DNA of 64,000 bases from Megalobrama amblycephala (taxonomy: Eukaryota; Chordata; Actinopteri; Cypriniformes; Xenocyprididae), in assembly GCF_018812025.1 (NCBI RefSeq), contig NC_063062.1, positions 36,411,228-36,475,227 of the forward strand. Reading direction: 5' to 3'. The notes beneath the pieces were generated by a model that made no database searches, had not been told where the DNA came from, and worked only from the letters and a program-made list of their open reading frames with translations. The stretch's first letter is position 1. Every line of letters starts with the position of its first letter. A program made the translations under genes and the position numbers. Of this stretch, positions 34,238-44,825 are shown in pieces.

Positions 34238-35340
34238 AGCACGAACATGAGTTTATGCAGAGTTGTAGACAGACAGTCACCGAGCGCCACAAACAAACAG
34301 CAGCCATTTTACAGTTTCTACTGAACCAAAACAACCAGCTTATGCTGCGTTCACGCCATGTCATAATTACCATAGTTAAAAGATGGCAACCTGTGACGAA
34401 CTCATGGCTGCACCAGTTCTTTGACTGGCTACTCACTACTCATTTCAGTAAATCTCATTCTCCTTTCTGCTGCAGTGACTCATGAGGTTTTACTGAAGTC
34501 GTTCTGCTGATTTAATTTCCCCATGCTCATTTTTGCAGCTGCAGATAGCAGAGTCATGTCATCCTCTTAAAACACAATGGCGCATTACCTGGTCGTCATT
34601 AGACACGCCTGATCTGAATCTCTCACCGAAGGCAATCACAGAGCTAAAGATTCTTGTTACACAGAGAGGAGCTGGCGGAGATTAGGATGTCATACTTCTG
34701 TGAACAATGCACACAAGCAGAGCGAGATGCCAAAAATGTACTGTATATTCATGAACAATAAGAGCATTGTCTGGTTTCAAGGACAGCTTATTCCTATCAC
34801 TCTAGTAATGGCAATTTTATGGTCAGATATTTTTTCCAGACATTTTCGAACATTATGAGGCTGTTAATGTTTATCTATTGTACTTCTACATAGTCCTCTG
34901 TGCTTGATTCTGAAACAAAATCATCACTATGTCTAATACCAAACTCGCAAGATTAATCTAAACATAAAGGCCAAATAAAAAGCAATGTACACAATGACAA
35001 CGTTGATTATTTTTAAATTGACATCAAAATCCTAGTGAATATATCCTGAAATAAGTAATATTGCACAAGCAAGATCATTGTTTCTAATCGGCCAAACGAT
35101 TCAAGTGCTTTTGTACTGTACAGCAGTTCACATCAAATTAATATTAAGTAACTTACAGTTCAATTCCTGTTAATGAAAATAGTTCCAAACAAAGCCCAAG
35201 CAGAATCACACATTGCGTCTCCGAACAACATGCTGTAGTGTTGTTTAGTTCCTGAATGAATCAGTGTTTTTGAGCAAATTGATTGAGCGAATAATTCAAT
35301 GACTCATTCATAAAGACAGTCTTTCGCTTCACTCCTTTTG
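34238..35340. other. Unassigned sequence
   Basis: 34240-34440 contains ATGCTGCGTTCACGCCATGT, a word I associate with a dispersed fish repeat. 34480-34720 is balanced and single-copy-looking. No exon is convincing. Confidence 0.35.
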
Positions 35341-35632
35341 TGCTTTTGCTTCGTCCAAAATCGCATACTGGTTATCATATGACCTACGGCGTCAGTTGCG
35401 TCGCTTCACTCCCATTCGCAAATTCTCTCCCGTGACATCATGGGATCGTAAAGTGTCCATCGAATGTGCACCTCAGACAACTTACTACTCAGAAGTAGTA
35501 GGTCAACTGGCTACTTTTCGCTTACTGTTAGTATTTATGAATACTATGAATTCGGACATACTACTTCGAATTCGGACATACTACTTGGCTCACATACTGA
35601 TTTTCGCATACTATATTGTATGGATGTAGGCA
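35341..35632. repeat. MITE-like fragment with TCGCATACTG / TTCGCATACTAT words
   Basis: It spans from AAAATCGCATACTGG to TTTTCGCATACTATATTG. It contains GTGACATCATGGGATCGTAA and a local direct duplication of GAATTCGGACATACTACTT (35549-35567 and 35569-35587). Boundaries are approximate. Confidence 0.5.
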
Positions 35633-35822
35633 TATTTGGATGCAGCTAATCTGTGTTTATGAGTAATAAAAAAAAATAAACATTCGAATTAATAAAAGAA
35701 CAAACTAATCAATGAATCATTAATAAAAACAGTCCCTTGTTGCGACTTACTGATGTAATGATGTAACCTGCATAAAAACAACTTATGTATTAAATGAGAC
35801 CTATTATTATATTATGTATTAA

Positions 35823-36627
35823 AGGAGACCTATAATGCCCCTTTTACAAGATGTAATATAAGTCTCTGGAGTCCCCAGAATGTGTCTATGAAGTTTCAGC
35901 TCAAAATACCCCACAGATCATTTATTATTGTCAAATTTGCTCCTATTTGGGTGTGAGCAAAAACACGCCGTTTTTGTGTGTCCCTTTAAATGCAAATGAG
36001 CTGCTGCTCCTGAACCCCTTTCCAAATGAGGGCGGAGATTTAACAACTTGTGCTTCGGTCGCTCAACAACAACAAAGCTGGAGAATCTCACGCAGCCAAA
36101 ATGAGGATTGTCAGTAACGGTGTTCAGCCTTACATTGTTCAAACCGGAGTCGACACTGATGGAGAGACTCAGGAAGAAGTTACAACTTTTAGAATGAAAC
36201 TGGACGTTTCTGAATGGTTAGTGGATAAATTGATGTAGTTGCTGTGGAGTTGATTCAACTCATCCACTAGCATGTGCCGTCATGTTCATCTTTTGTGTTG
36301 AATTGACCCTCATTTGTGAAGCAGTCCGGTGTAAAATGACGGCATGTCAACAACACTCTACTACAACAACTCTTCCTCTTCTCTAAAGCAGCCCAACATG
36401 GCCCCTCCCCCTTTGTTGTGTGTTCTCGGGGGTGGGGCTTATGTAAATTTGGGGGTTGTAGTCCCTACCAACCGTTTGTTGTAGTCCTTAAAAAGTGATT
36501 TCTGCAAAAGAAAATATCTCCCTTTGCATTGAACTTTGAGTGTCGTAACTTTACAGATGTTGTTTATGCTCAGCAACATTACACACTAACTAAAGTTTAA
36601 AAAGTGAAATCATAATCAAGGACCCCT
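35823..36627 (+). mobile_element. 805-bp TTAA-type MITE (AGGAGACC...ACCCCT), complete copy
   Basis: TTAA at 35819-35822 and 36628-36631 flank AGGAGACCTATAATGCCCCT at the left and CAAGGACCCCT at the right. The interior has CAGCTCAAAATACCCCACAG, AAATGCAAATGAGCTGCTGC, AAGCTGGAGAATCTCACGCA and AAACCGGAGTCGACACTGAT. Truncated relatives lie at 6006-6522 (opposite orientation) and 44430-44720. No transposase. Confidence 0.87.
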
Positions 36628-36631
36628 TTAA

Positions 36632-38225
36632 ATAATAAACTGACTTCATAGTTGAAATAAATCAAGTTGAATCTTTAAAATGAAGTTGAAATTGGTTAAA
36701 TTATTTAGACGAGTTAAAGTAATGGAAAAACATATGTTGCCATGATTTATTGAACATATCATTTTTGGACTTTCAGCACATTTGAAACAGTGCTCAACAA
36801 ATTCAAACTGTAATTCAACATATCGCCCAGCTCAATTTACTGTATATCAATAAACTTTCATTTACCCGTGGTTACACTGATGTACAATATTCTCATAATT
36901 TACCGTATATTAGCAGAGTCCCAAATGTGCCAAGCTTGCAGCACAATCAGTGATGCTGAGAGAAACTCAGCTCTAATTCTCTCGCAAGTAAATGACTGCA
37001 GTACCAAAGTATGGAAATGAGACCCTCAGCGGATGTGCAAAGAGCAGAGAATTAGGGGAAAAAGACATAAATAAACCACTCTAAATAAAAACAATGTTGT
37101 ATTTTACACACACGCTCAATAGCTTTTACAGATGTCATCATCTTCACTCAAATAGATTGAAACAGCCTATTCTGAATTCCATAGCCATCCCACAAAAAAC
37201 AGGTCCAGCCGCATTCCCACAGGAGATAAGTACACGTAATGGTATGCTAATGACTAGCAAATGCACGTCTCTCCACTTAGACAGACACCCCTCTGGTTCC
37301 AAATCTGTCGGACCGCAAGCCATCCATACGTTTGCATCCCAAGCGTCTCTTCTGTTGCCCAAAACAAAGTCAAAAAAGACAGGAGAATGTTGCGCCTAAT
37401 GCTTCAGGAACGCATGATAGATGCTCAGTCATTTAATATCACCTTGTTGCTCATCAATCACTGGTGACATTTAGCAAGCATCTCCTCCCTTTCCCGGAGA
37501 GAAGCCTTTTAGGGTATTAAAATGACAGACAGAAAGCTGGTAATGAGTTTCTAATGGTACTAGATTATATGGTGGTTTCCAGGTAAGACTTATTCAAGCC
37601 TCTAATCATATAATACGTGTCTGATGAAGGCCTCCTGTGAAAGAACTCCTGCCGCGTGTGCTAGCTATGTCATTGTTCGGACAGGATAATGTTCATCATT
37701 TTCTTCGGAATATTCTGGGTCATGCAAATTAACTCTCGAGCAATAGGAGAGAATATGTAATGACATCGCTTTGGAGCGAACAATCCTCTCATTTGTTCAC
37801 CTGCCTTCCTGAATCCCTCAGCGTCTCAATGACAGACGGACAGACCTGACGACAAGGCCTGAGCCACGGAGACCAAATTGGACAGATGGGAGTTGATTCA
37901 TGGGCAATTATTCCGAATGTGCTGGCAAGGGCATCAAAATTCACGTCAGGAAGCACAATTGCTCGGCTAACGTGGGCAAACATTCTGCAGAACTAACGCT
38001 GTAAAGAGGCAAATCACAGCTACGCACAACGGGAAAAGGCATGGCTTGATGTGTTACGTATTTTCAATTCATGTGCTGATATTTCCTGTTAGCAATTGAA
38101 TCGTTGATGTAAAGCTCAGATTGAAAGCCTAATGGCGACTGTTAGTTCTTACTCTACTAATGAGGATGAGCAACATGTTGTGTCTGAGACTGACTGATTA
38201 TTGACCCTTAGACGTTCACCACTTA
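36632..38225. other. Unassigned sequence, partly conserved-noncoding-like
   Basis: No transposon end is seen. 36900-38200 is unusually balanced in composition and free of repeats for this window, with an octamer ATGCAAAT at 37722-37729. Open frames at 37094-37467 lack domains. Confidence 0.4.

Positions 38226-38226
<1 letters not shown>

Positions 38227-38300
<74 letters not shown>
38227..38300. repeat. (TA)n microsatellite next to palindrome copy 2
   Basis: About 36 TA units directly adjoin the left end of the 38300-39239 palindrome; a similar run (39239-39295) adjoins the right end. Confidence 0.95.
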
Positions 38301-38304
<4 letters not shown>

Positions 38305-39234
38305 TACAGTCCAAAAGTTTGGAACCACTAAGATTTTTAATGTTTTTAAAAGAAGTTTCGTCTGCTCACCAAGGCGACATTTATTTAATTAAAAATACAG
38401 TAAAAAACAGTAATATTGTGAAATATTATTACAATTTAAAATAACTGTGTACTATTTAAATATATTTGACAAAGTAATTTATTCCTGTGATGCAAAGCTG
38501 AATTTTCAGCATTGTTACTCCAGTCTTCAGTGTCACATGATCCTTCAGAAATCATTCTAATATGCGGATTTGCTGCTCAATAAACATTTAATGTGTACAA
38601 TTGTACAAAATATTTGTGTACAATATTTTTTTCAGGATTATTTGATGAATAGAAAGTTCAAAAGAACAGTGTTTATCTGAAATCTAATCTTTTGTAACAT
38701 TATAAATGTCTTTACTGCCATTTTTGATTGATTTAATGCATCCTTGCTGAATAAAAGTATTCATTTCTTTAATTTCTTTTCAAAAAAATAAAAATAAAAA
38801 TTCTTACTGACCCCAAACTTTTGAACGGTAGTGTATAATGCTACAGAAGCTTTGTATTTCAGATAAATGCTGTTCTTTTGAACTTTCTATTCATCAAGGA
38901 ATCCTGAAAAAAAAAGTACACAACTGTTTTCAACATTGAAAATAATCATAAATGTTTATTGAGCAGCAGATCAGCATATTAGAATGATTTCTGAAGGATC
39001 ATGTGACACTGAAGACTGGAGTAACGATGCTGAAAATTCAGCTTTGCATCACAGGAATAAATTACTTTGTCAAATATATTTAAATAGTACACAGTTATTT
39101 TAAATTGTAATAATATTTCACAATATTACTGTTTTTTACTGTATTTTTAATTAAATAAATGTCGCCTTGGTGAGCAGACGAAACTTCTTTTAAAAACATT
39201 AAAAATCTTAGTGGTTCCAAACTTTTGGACTGTA

Positions 39235-39239
<5 letters not shown>
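38300..39239 (-). mobile_element. 940-bp palindromic MITE, copy 2 (inverted relative to copy 1)
   Basis: It has the same length and ends as 29061-30000 but the core reads in reverse complement (ACCCCAAACTTTTGAACGGT near 38810). Both its arms carry private variants absent from copy 1: GGCGACAT left (38373-38380) and ATGTCGCC right (39159-39166), and GTACTATTTAAATATATTTG (38447-38466) mirrored by CAAATATATTTAAATAGTAC on the right (39071-39090). Confidence 0.92.

Positions 39240-39295
<56 letters not shown>
39239..39295. repeat. (TA)n microsatellite
   Basis: About 28 TA units follow the palindrome. Confidence 0.95.
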
Positions 39296-39300
<5 letters not shown>

Positions 39301-39419
39301 CACCCTGAATGCATGCTAAACAGCATGGCGTAAGGAAATGTATTTTTTAAATTGAAAATGTTTTGTTTAAACCTTCAAATGACAAAAAGGTGTATTTTAA
39401 GGAACAAAAAATATATTTT

Positions 39420-40100
39420 CAACCTTAAAATGCATATAAATTGCAGTTTCAATGGGCTCTACACAATCCCAGATGAGGAATAAGGGTTTTATCAAGCGAA
39501 ACGATTGGTCATTTTCTAAAAAAAAAAAAATGTATATACTTTTTAACCACAAATGCTCGTCTTGCTCTGTGATGCTCCACGCATTACAAAATCACATTAG
39601 AAATGTCACGTGACGTAGGTGGAAGTACCGCAGTAGGGCGAAAAACTCCATCTCATTTTCTCCTCCAACTTCAAAATCGTCCGACATTGTTGTTTTACCT
39701 TTTTTTTGTTGTAAAGGCTGTTTGACTTAATCTTTGCACTTTTGCTTTGTAGACACTGGATCGGTACTTCCGCCTACATCACGCATGTCCTTTCCAACGT
39801 GATTACGTCATGCGTGGAGCATCACAGAGCAGTGCAAGACGAGCATTTGTTGTTAAAAAGTATATACATTTTATATTTTTTTAGAAAATGAGTGATGGTT
39901 TCTCTAGATAAGACTCGTATTCCTCGCCTGGGATCATGTAGAGCTCTTTGAAGCTGCACTGAAACTGACATTTGGACCTTCAACCCGTTGAACCCCAGTG
40001 AAGTCCACTATATGGAGAAAAATCCTCAAAAACCTTAATTTCTTTTCGACTAAAGAAAGAAAGACACAGATGACTTTTAATTCTGAAGTCAACTAATCCT
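39420..40100. mobile_element. Foldback TTAA element related to the triplicated one
   Basis: The right end GTCAACTAATCCT meets TTAA (40101-40104). The interior carries GATGAGGAATAAGGGTTTTA on the left, mirrored by GTATTCCTCGCCTGGGATCA on the right, and GCTCCACGCATTAC mirrored by GTCATGCGTGGAGCATCACA. The left terminus is lost. It is the same superfamily type as 15839-16620 and the triplicated units, but with a different central segment. Confidence 0.72.
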
Positions 40101-40195
40101 TTAATTGAAATTAAATGAAAATGTATTATTGTTCAAATTTATATTAAATGCAATTAGCTGAACTTCACAGTGCTGTTTTTCGACTCACTCAATAA

Positions 40196-40335
40196 GTAAT
40201 AGATCTTTAAAAGTATAATTTATATTTTTTATACTTTCCTTAAAAAATACTTGCGTGATTTGAAGGATACTAAGTGCCCATTTAATACAATTAAGCACAC
40301 TTCTTTTTCACAAGGACAGTATATTGCTTAGCAGC
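40196..40335. repeat. AAGTATACTT-type foldback fragment
   Basis: AAAGTATAATTTATATTTTT, GGATACTAAGTGCCCATTTA and AAGCACACTTCTTTTTCAC resemble the 3309-3784 family. A second piece lies at 41280-41530. Confidence 0.45.
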
Positions 40336-40635
40336 CTACAGTGAACCAAGAAAAGCAACAAAAACAGCATCTGTTTTGAGCACCAAACGGACCCGTCTGG
40401 ATGTGGAGTTGGGCGGCGCCACGAAGGAAAGTTCATGCATCTTATCCAATGCAATTAAAATTGCATGGTAAAAATCACCGCCTGTACGAGGAAATGATTT
40501 CTGAATCATGTCTAATAGGTTCACAGCGCTCCGTGGATTAGCAATCAGACAGTGACAGGTGTCAGTTCCCATCGGTAGAGCACACCTGAGCCAGATGTTG
40601 ACTGAGCATGTGCAGGTGCTCCATTGGCACAGCAA
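40336..40635 (-). other. Candidate exon, unknown protein (weak)
   Basis: A 99-codon minus-strand frame lies in balanced, repeat-free sequence. The stretch NPRSAVNLLDMIQKSFPRTG followed by GDFYHAILIALDKMHELSF has the look of a globular helical protein, and its spacing (A..LLD.I...GG..FY.A...AL) weakly recalls the last helices of a CARD-type death fold. An acceptor-like CTCAG lies upstream near 40590 (minus). There is no defined donor and the frame runs on to a stop. It could equally be chance; I do not assign a function. Confidence 0.18.
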
Positions 40636-42375
40636 GAGCAGGTGTCAGACAGACACAGAGGGACAGATGTTTTCTCTTAAAACCACCGAAAACAAGATGA
40701 AACGGAAAACAATGCCTGTCCATCTGCATGTGGATACCTACACCTGTACGCATGTGTTTCCATCTTTTAAAGGGGTTTTTAGGTTAATTTTACCTTTACA
40801 TAAAAGGGATCGTTTTATTGTTGATAAAACAACTCTATTGAATAAATTGTCCCAAATGTGAAGATTGCCAAATCCTCCTCCTGCCAGACTCACACACTGC
40901 TAAAATTGGATCCAAGCCTAATCATTCATACTTGATTTTATTAAACAGATGTTCCTCTGGGCTGTGATGAGCTGATTCAGGTGTATTTGAGAAACTTGAG
41001 TCAAAACTTTTGGGTCCAGCAAATCAAGTACTTGAGTAAAAGTGCAGATAACTTATTCAAACATTACTACTGTAGTATCATTTATCATTTTCAGGTTTAC
41101 ATGAATAAATGTACAACATTTTTAATGTATTTGACTCAATAACAACTGCAACTGAATCAATCTGACTCACAAATGAATCGTTCAGTTATTAATGAAACAA
41201 TTCAGCATGGAAAGAATCAACTCGTTCACGGATCGTCTCAGATTGGAATGCAGTGGAGTGAAATTACAATATTATGCTTTTGGAATGTATCAAATATACT
41301 TCCGTTTATCTTTAGTTAGACCGCAGCACTATTTATGCACAATTAAAGTGCATTAAGTACAAAATTAGTTGTTCCAATTTAACAGGCTTTAAGTATACCA
41401 GTTTAATATACCAAAAGTACAAATGCCTGCATTTTTTTTTTTTTTTTTTTGTGCACATAATATGTAAATGTATTTGCAGTATACTTAACACAAAATAAAT
41501 GTATTTAAAATACATTTGACTATTTTTTTCATTAGGGATGTTAATAATTATTGTGCACTATTACTAATTCACTAATCAGATGGAAGCTCATTTGTGACTC
41601 CTTTGTACAGATGTCTGATGTTCAGTCTTCTTTTGAAGCACAAAATCATTTTAATTAAAGCAAAAGAGAGACAAAACAAGTACTGAGACATTCTGAAATT
41701 CTAAGAAATACAAAGAAATGCAAAACATCTTCAAACTTCCCCATTCAACCATTCAGTGAAGTTATTATCCCCAAGACAATGTTCTGTAAAATATACTAAG
41801 CTGCACTATAGGCCAGATCCTTTACAAGTCAAATCAGCATCAACAAATATGATTCCTCTCTTTTCCACAACAAAACCAGCAGGACATCTCGATGTCACCA
41901 GCGCCACAGATTGACGAGAAGCTGGTAACGAATGGAGTAAAACCTCCTGATTACGGCTTCAAAAACTAGTCCAGCTCACAGATTGCGTTCGGGTTTAGCT
42001 GTAGCTCAATAATTCAAAGCTGCTGCTGTTTCATAGCTTAATTAAATATCGTTTTAAGTCATGATGGAGAGAGAAGCTCATTATTTGTTTATCTGAAAGC
42101 ATCAAGTCTGATGAGCAGCTGTGGATGAAAACTTTCATGCATGAGTCCCAAATATAGGTCTCTAGAGCATCTGTAGAGGTTCATGCATGAGGAAAGACTT
42201 TTCCCTACCAAAGTTACCAAATAATACTGTCCCTTTCCATAGCAACTGCATATATACATATATATATATATATATATAGTGCACAAAGGCAGTAAAAATA
42301 TGTTTTATATTTAAATAATATTTTTTTTTTTTTCTAAAACGGTTCAGTTAAGAGACATTTTTAACATGTGGACTA
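40636..42375. other. Unassigned sequence
   Basis: Contains poly(T) at 41431-41450, (TA)n at 42255-42278 and poly(T) at 42321-42333, plus the AAGTATACTT-type fragment at about 41280-41530. 41830-42000 is single-copy-looking. No exon recognised. Confidence 0.35.
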
Positions 42376-42851
42376 CAGTGCGTGTATAATTATTATGCAA
42401 GTCAATATTCTGGTCATTTTTTTTTTTTTTTTTTTTCTAAGCACATTTTACAAACCACATCAATCTTAATAACTACTATTAATTTTGTATATAATCCTTT
42501 ATAAGTGATGTATAATTGCTAACGAGGGCTGAAAGTGAAAACACCTTATATTCAGATGTGCATAATTATTAAACAGGTCTTCTTTTTCAGCTAAAATGGG
42601 CTTTAGAGATTTAACTCACACTGAAAAGTAAAAAATTATGAATTATGAGAAGGATGCAATACTATAGAAATTGCAAAATTAAGGTGTGACCATTGGACAA
42701 GAAATGTTCATTGTGTCAACAGGGTCACCAAAAAAAATAAATAAATAAATAAAATAACTAAAATAAGATTGATGTGGTTTGGAATTGGTAAAATAAAATG
42801 TGCTTGGAAAAAAAAAAAAAATCGACTTGCACAATAATTATGCATGCACTG
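42376..42851 (+). mobile_element. Deleted Tc1-like MITE (476 bp)
   Basis: It begins CAGTGCGTGTATAATTATTA after TA (42374-42375) and ends TAATTATGCATGCACTG. Inverted repeats continue inward (AAACCACATCAATCTTA; TAAGATTGATGTGGTTTGG). The middle (42576-42735) holds a decayed start of a Tc1-like transposase: AAAATGGGCTTTAGAGATTT, AACTCACACTGAAAAGT, then GTCAACAGGGTCACCA, reminiscent of the N-terminal DNA-binding domain. An in-frame stop and the lack of any catalytic domain make it non-autonomous. Confidence 0.72.
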
Positions 42852-44165
42852 TCAAATCGTGCAAATAGCCTGATTGATTTGTACCCACCAATATTAAAAC
42901 CAAACCTTTTGTGATTTTCATACATAAACCAAACATAATAAAACCAAAAAAGATGCAGTTTAACGTTTGATTTCTTTCATCAGAACTGTGGAAGTTGAAA
43001 AAGGACTACACACTCATTTATGACTAACTCTCGCAGTGGCTAGCAGGGTTGAAATGTCATGATTATACTATATTTCCCTTTGTTGCCAAGGTCATTGAAC
43101 TTTGTCAGTGCATGATTGCATGACTAATTATTAAACATGTCCTGCTGCATAAAATAATGAGGTTTTGATTTGACAGCAGCCTGAGCGTTTGGTGTGTGTA
43201 GTGCGGTTATGGACCGGTGATTTTTATCGTTATCTGGGTAATTAACTCCAGAGCAGGATGAGTAAAAATCTGACAATATACAACCTATATGTTGAGTTAT
43301 TATCGCTGAAATACTGTCGACTCAAAAACGAACTAAGAGCATGTTAACACGCATAACCTATTTAAGGTGTCGATATGCTTTGCGTGGTTTGTGTGCTTGT
43401 TCTGCTATTAACTGATTATCAGCTCTGCTTTGACAGCACACAATCTTTAAGCCCCACAGAGACTTATCAGATAAAAGGCTTATATTTAATTTGTAACTCT
43501 GCATGATACTGAATATGGTCTATAAATAGATGTGTTATGCTCTGCCCTTCCTCTGATTCGCCCACACTGAATCTCTCATGCGCAAAAAAGCACATAAACA
43601 GTGTCCGTCACTAGAGAAAACACATTAATGCACATGCATAAACAGTTAAATGTGCATTTCACATCAACATGCATGAGTGGGACTGACGTGCGCATGCGTG
43701 AACGCCTCCACTCACACACACACACAGGCGTAATGTGTATCTTTGACTGATGCTAATGTGTTGTAATTTAGTGTAATTGAGTGAGAGGCTGTCCGGAGTT
43801 CATCCGAGGCGTGGCTGAAGTCGCCCAAACACACTGACTGATTTGGTCACAAAGTAGAAAGCGAGTCAAACAGACAGCTTTCAAAGGTTAAACAAATGAT
43901 TTGTGCTGTGGATCTAATTGCCTCCCCACGGCATGTAATCAAAAAGCCAGGACATAATTGCATTAGGTTGAATTAAACGGGCACAAAGCCTTCCTGTGAC
44001 CCATCTTGATCTGACCAAATTTTTTGACCTGCCCTGATGTGAGAATAATGAGAAAAAGACTACAGACTAACAGGAGGAGGACAATTGTCATCGCTTTTAA
44101 TGTCAGTATAGGATGTTTGCGTGTGTTTGTGTAAAGTTTAATGTTAAAGTGTAAAGTCAGAAAGA
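42852..44165. other. Unassigned sequence, partly conserved-noncoding-like
   Basis: No repeat ends. 43740-44010 is balanced with ordered words such as ATCTAATTGCCTCCCC, ATGTAATCAAAAAGCC and ATAATTGCATTAGG. No exon recognised. Confidence 0.4.
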
Positions 44166-44825
44166 TTTTTTTTTAAAAGAAGTGTGTACATTTATTACGC
44201 AAGTACGCATTAAATTAATCAAAATGACAGTAAAGATGTTACAAAAGATTTCTATTTCAAATAAATGTCCTTTTGAACATTCTAATTATTAAAGAATCAC
44301 TTAAGATAAAATGTATCATGTTTCCGCAAAGATATCAAGCAGCACAACCACAACGTCTTGTACTAATAGTGGATAAAAGCAAGATGACAGCATAATTTAT
44401 AACCGTAATTAAACTAAACTATACCTGTTCTGTCTCATGCAGCATATATTCTCTGGATCTGTAGGCATCATTGTCCGACTCCGGTTCAAACTGACAAATT
44501 GACTTTTTCAGTGCATGAGATTGTCCTGTTTTGTTGTTGTCAGTATGCCGGAGCATGAGCTCTTGAAGCTCCGCCCTCTTTTGAAAGGGGGTCGGGATTA
44601 GCAGCTCATTTGCATTTAAAGGGACACACACACAAAAAAAACCCAAAAGTGTCAATTTTAACATGCTATTAAAAAATGAGCTAAAACTTCACATACACAC
44701 TCTGGGGGGAAAATAAAGATGTAAAAAAATGTTATTACTGAAATATGATATTACTTATTTTTGCAAATAAATATAACCTTGGTGTGCATAAAAAATCTTA
44801 CCGACCACAAACTTTTGAATGGTGT
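44166..44825. repeat. Diverged palindrome-family copy split by a TTAA-type MITE
   Basis: 44200-44310 (AAATGACAGTAAAGATGTTA, CAAAAGATTTCTATTTCAAA) and 44745-44825 (AACCTTGGTGTGCA, CACAAACTTTTGAATGGT) belong to the 29061/38300 family. Between them, 44430-44720 is a truncated copy of the 35823-36627 MITE (GACTCCGGTTCAAACTGAC, CAGCTCATTTGCATTTAAAG). Confidence 0.7.

Noticed and set aside
6187..36142. A similar peptide (NNVRLNTVTDNPHFGCVRFS) open in two MITE copies, 6187-6447 plus and 35918-36142 minus
   Set aside because: Both copies belong to one non-autonomous TTAA-type family; an open frame of this length persists by chance, and flanking residues diverge and stop.
37094..37399. 101-codon plus-strand frame
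   Set aside because: Overlaps another open frame on the minus strand, with no domain; more likely balanced noncoding sequence.
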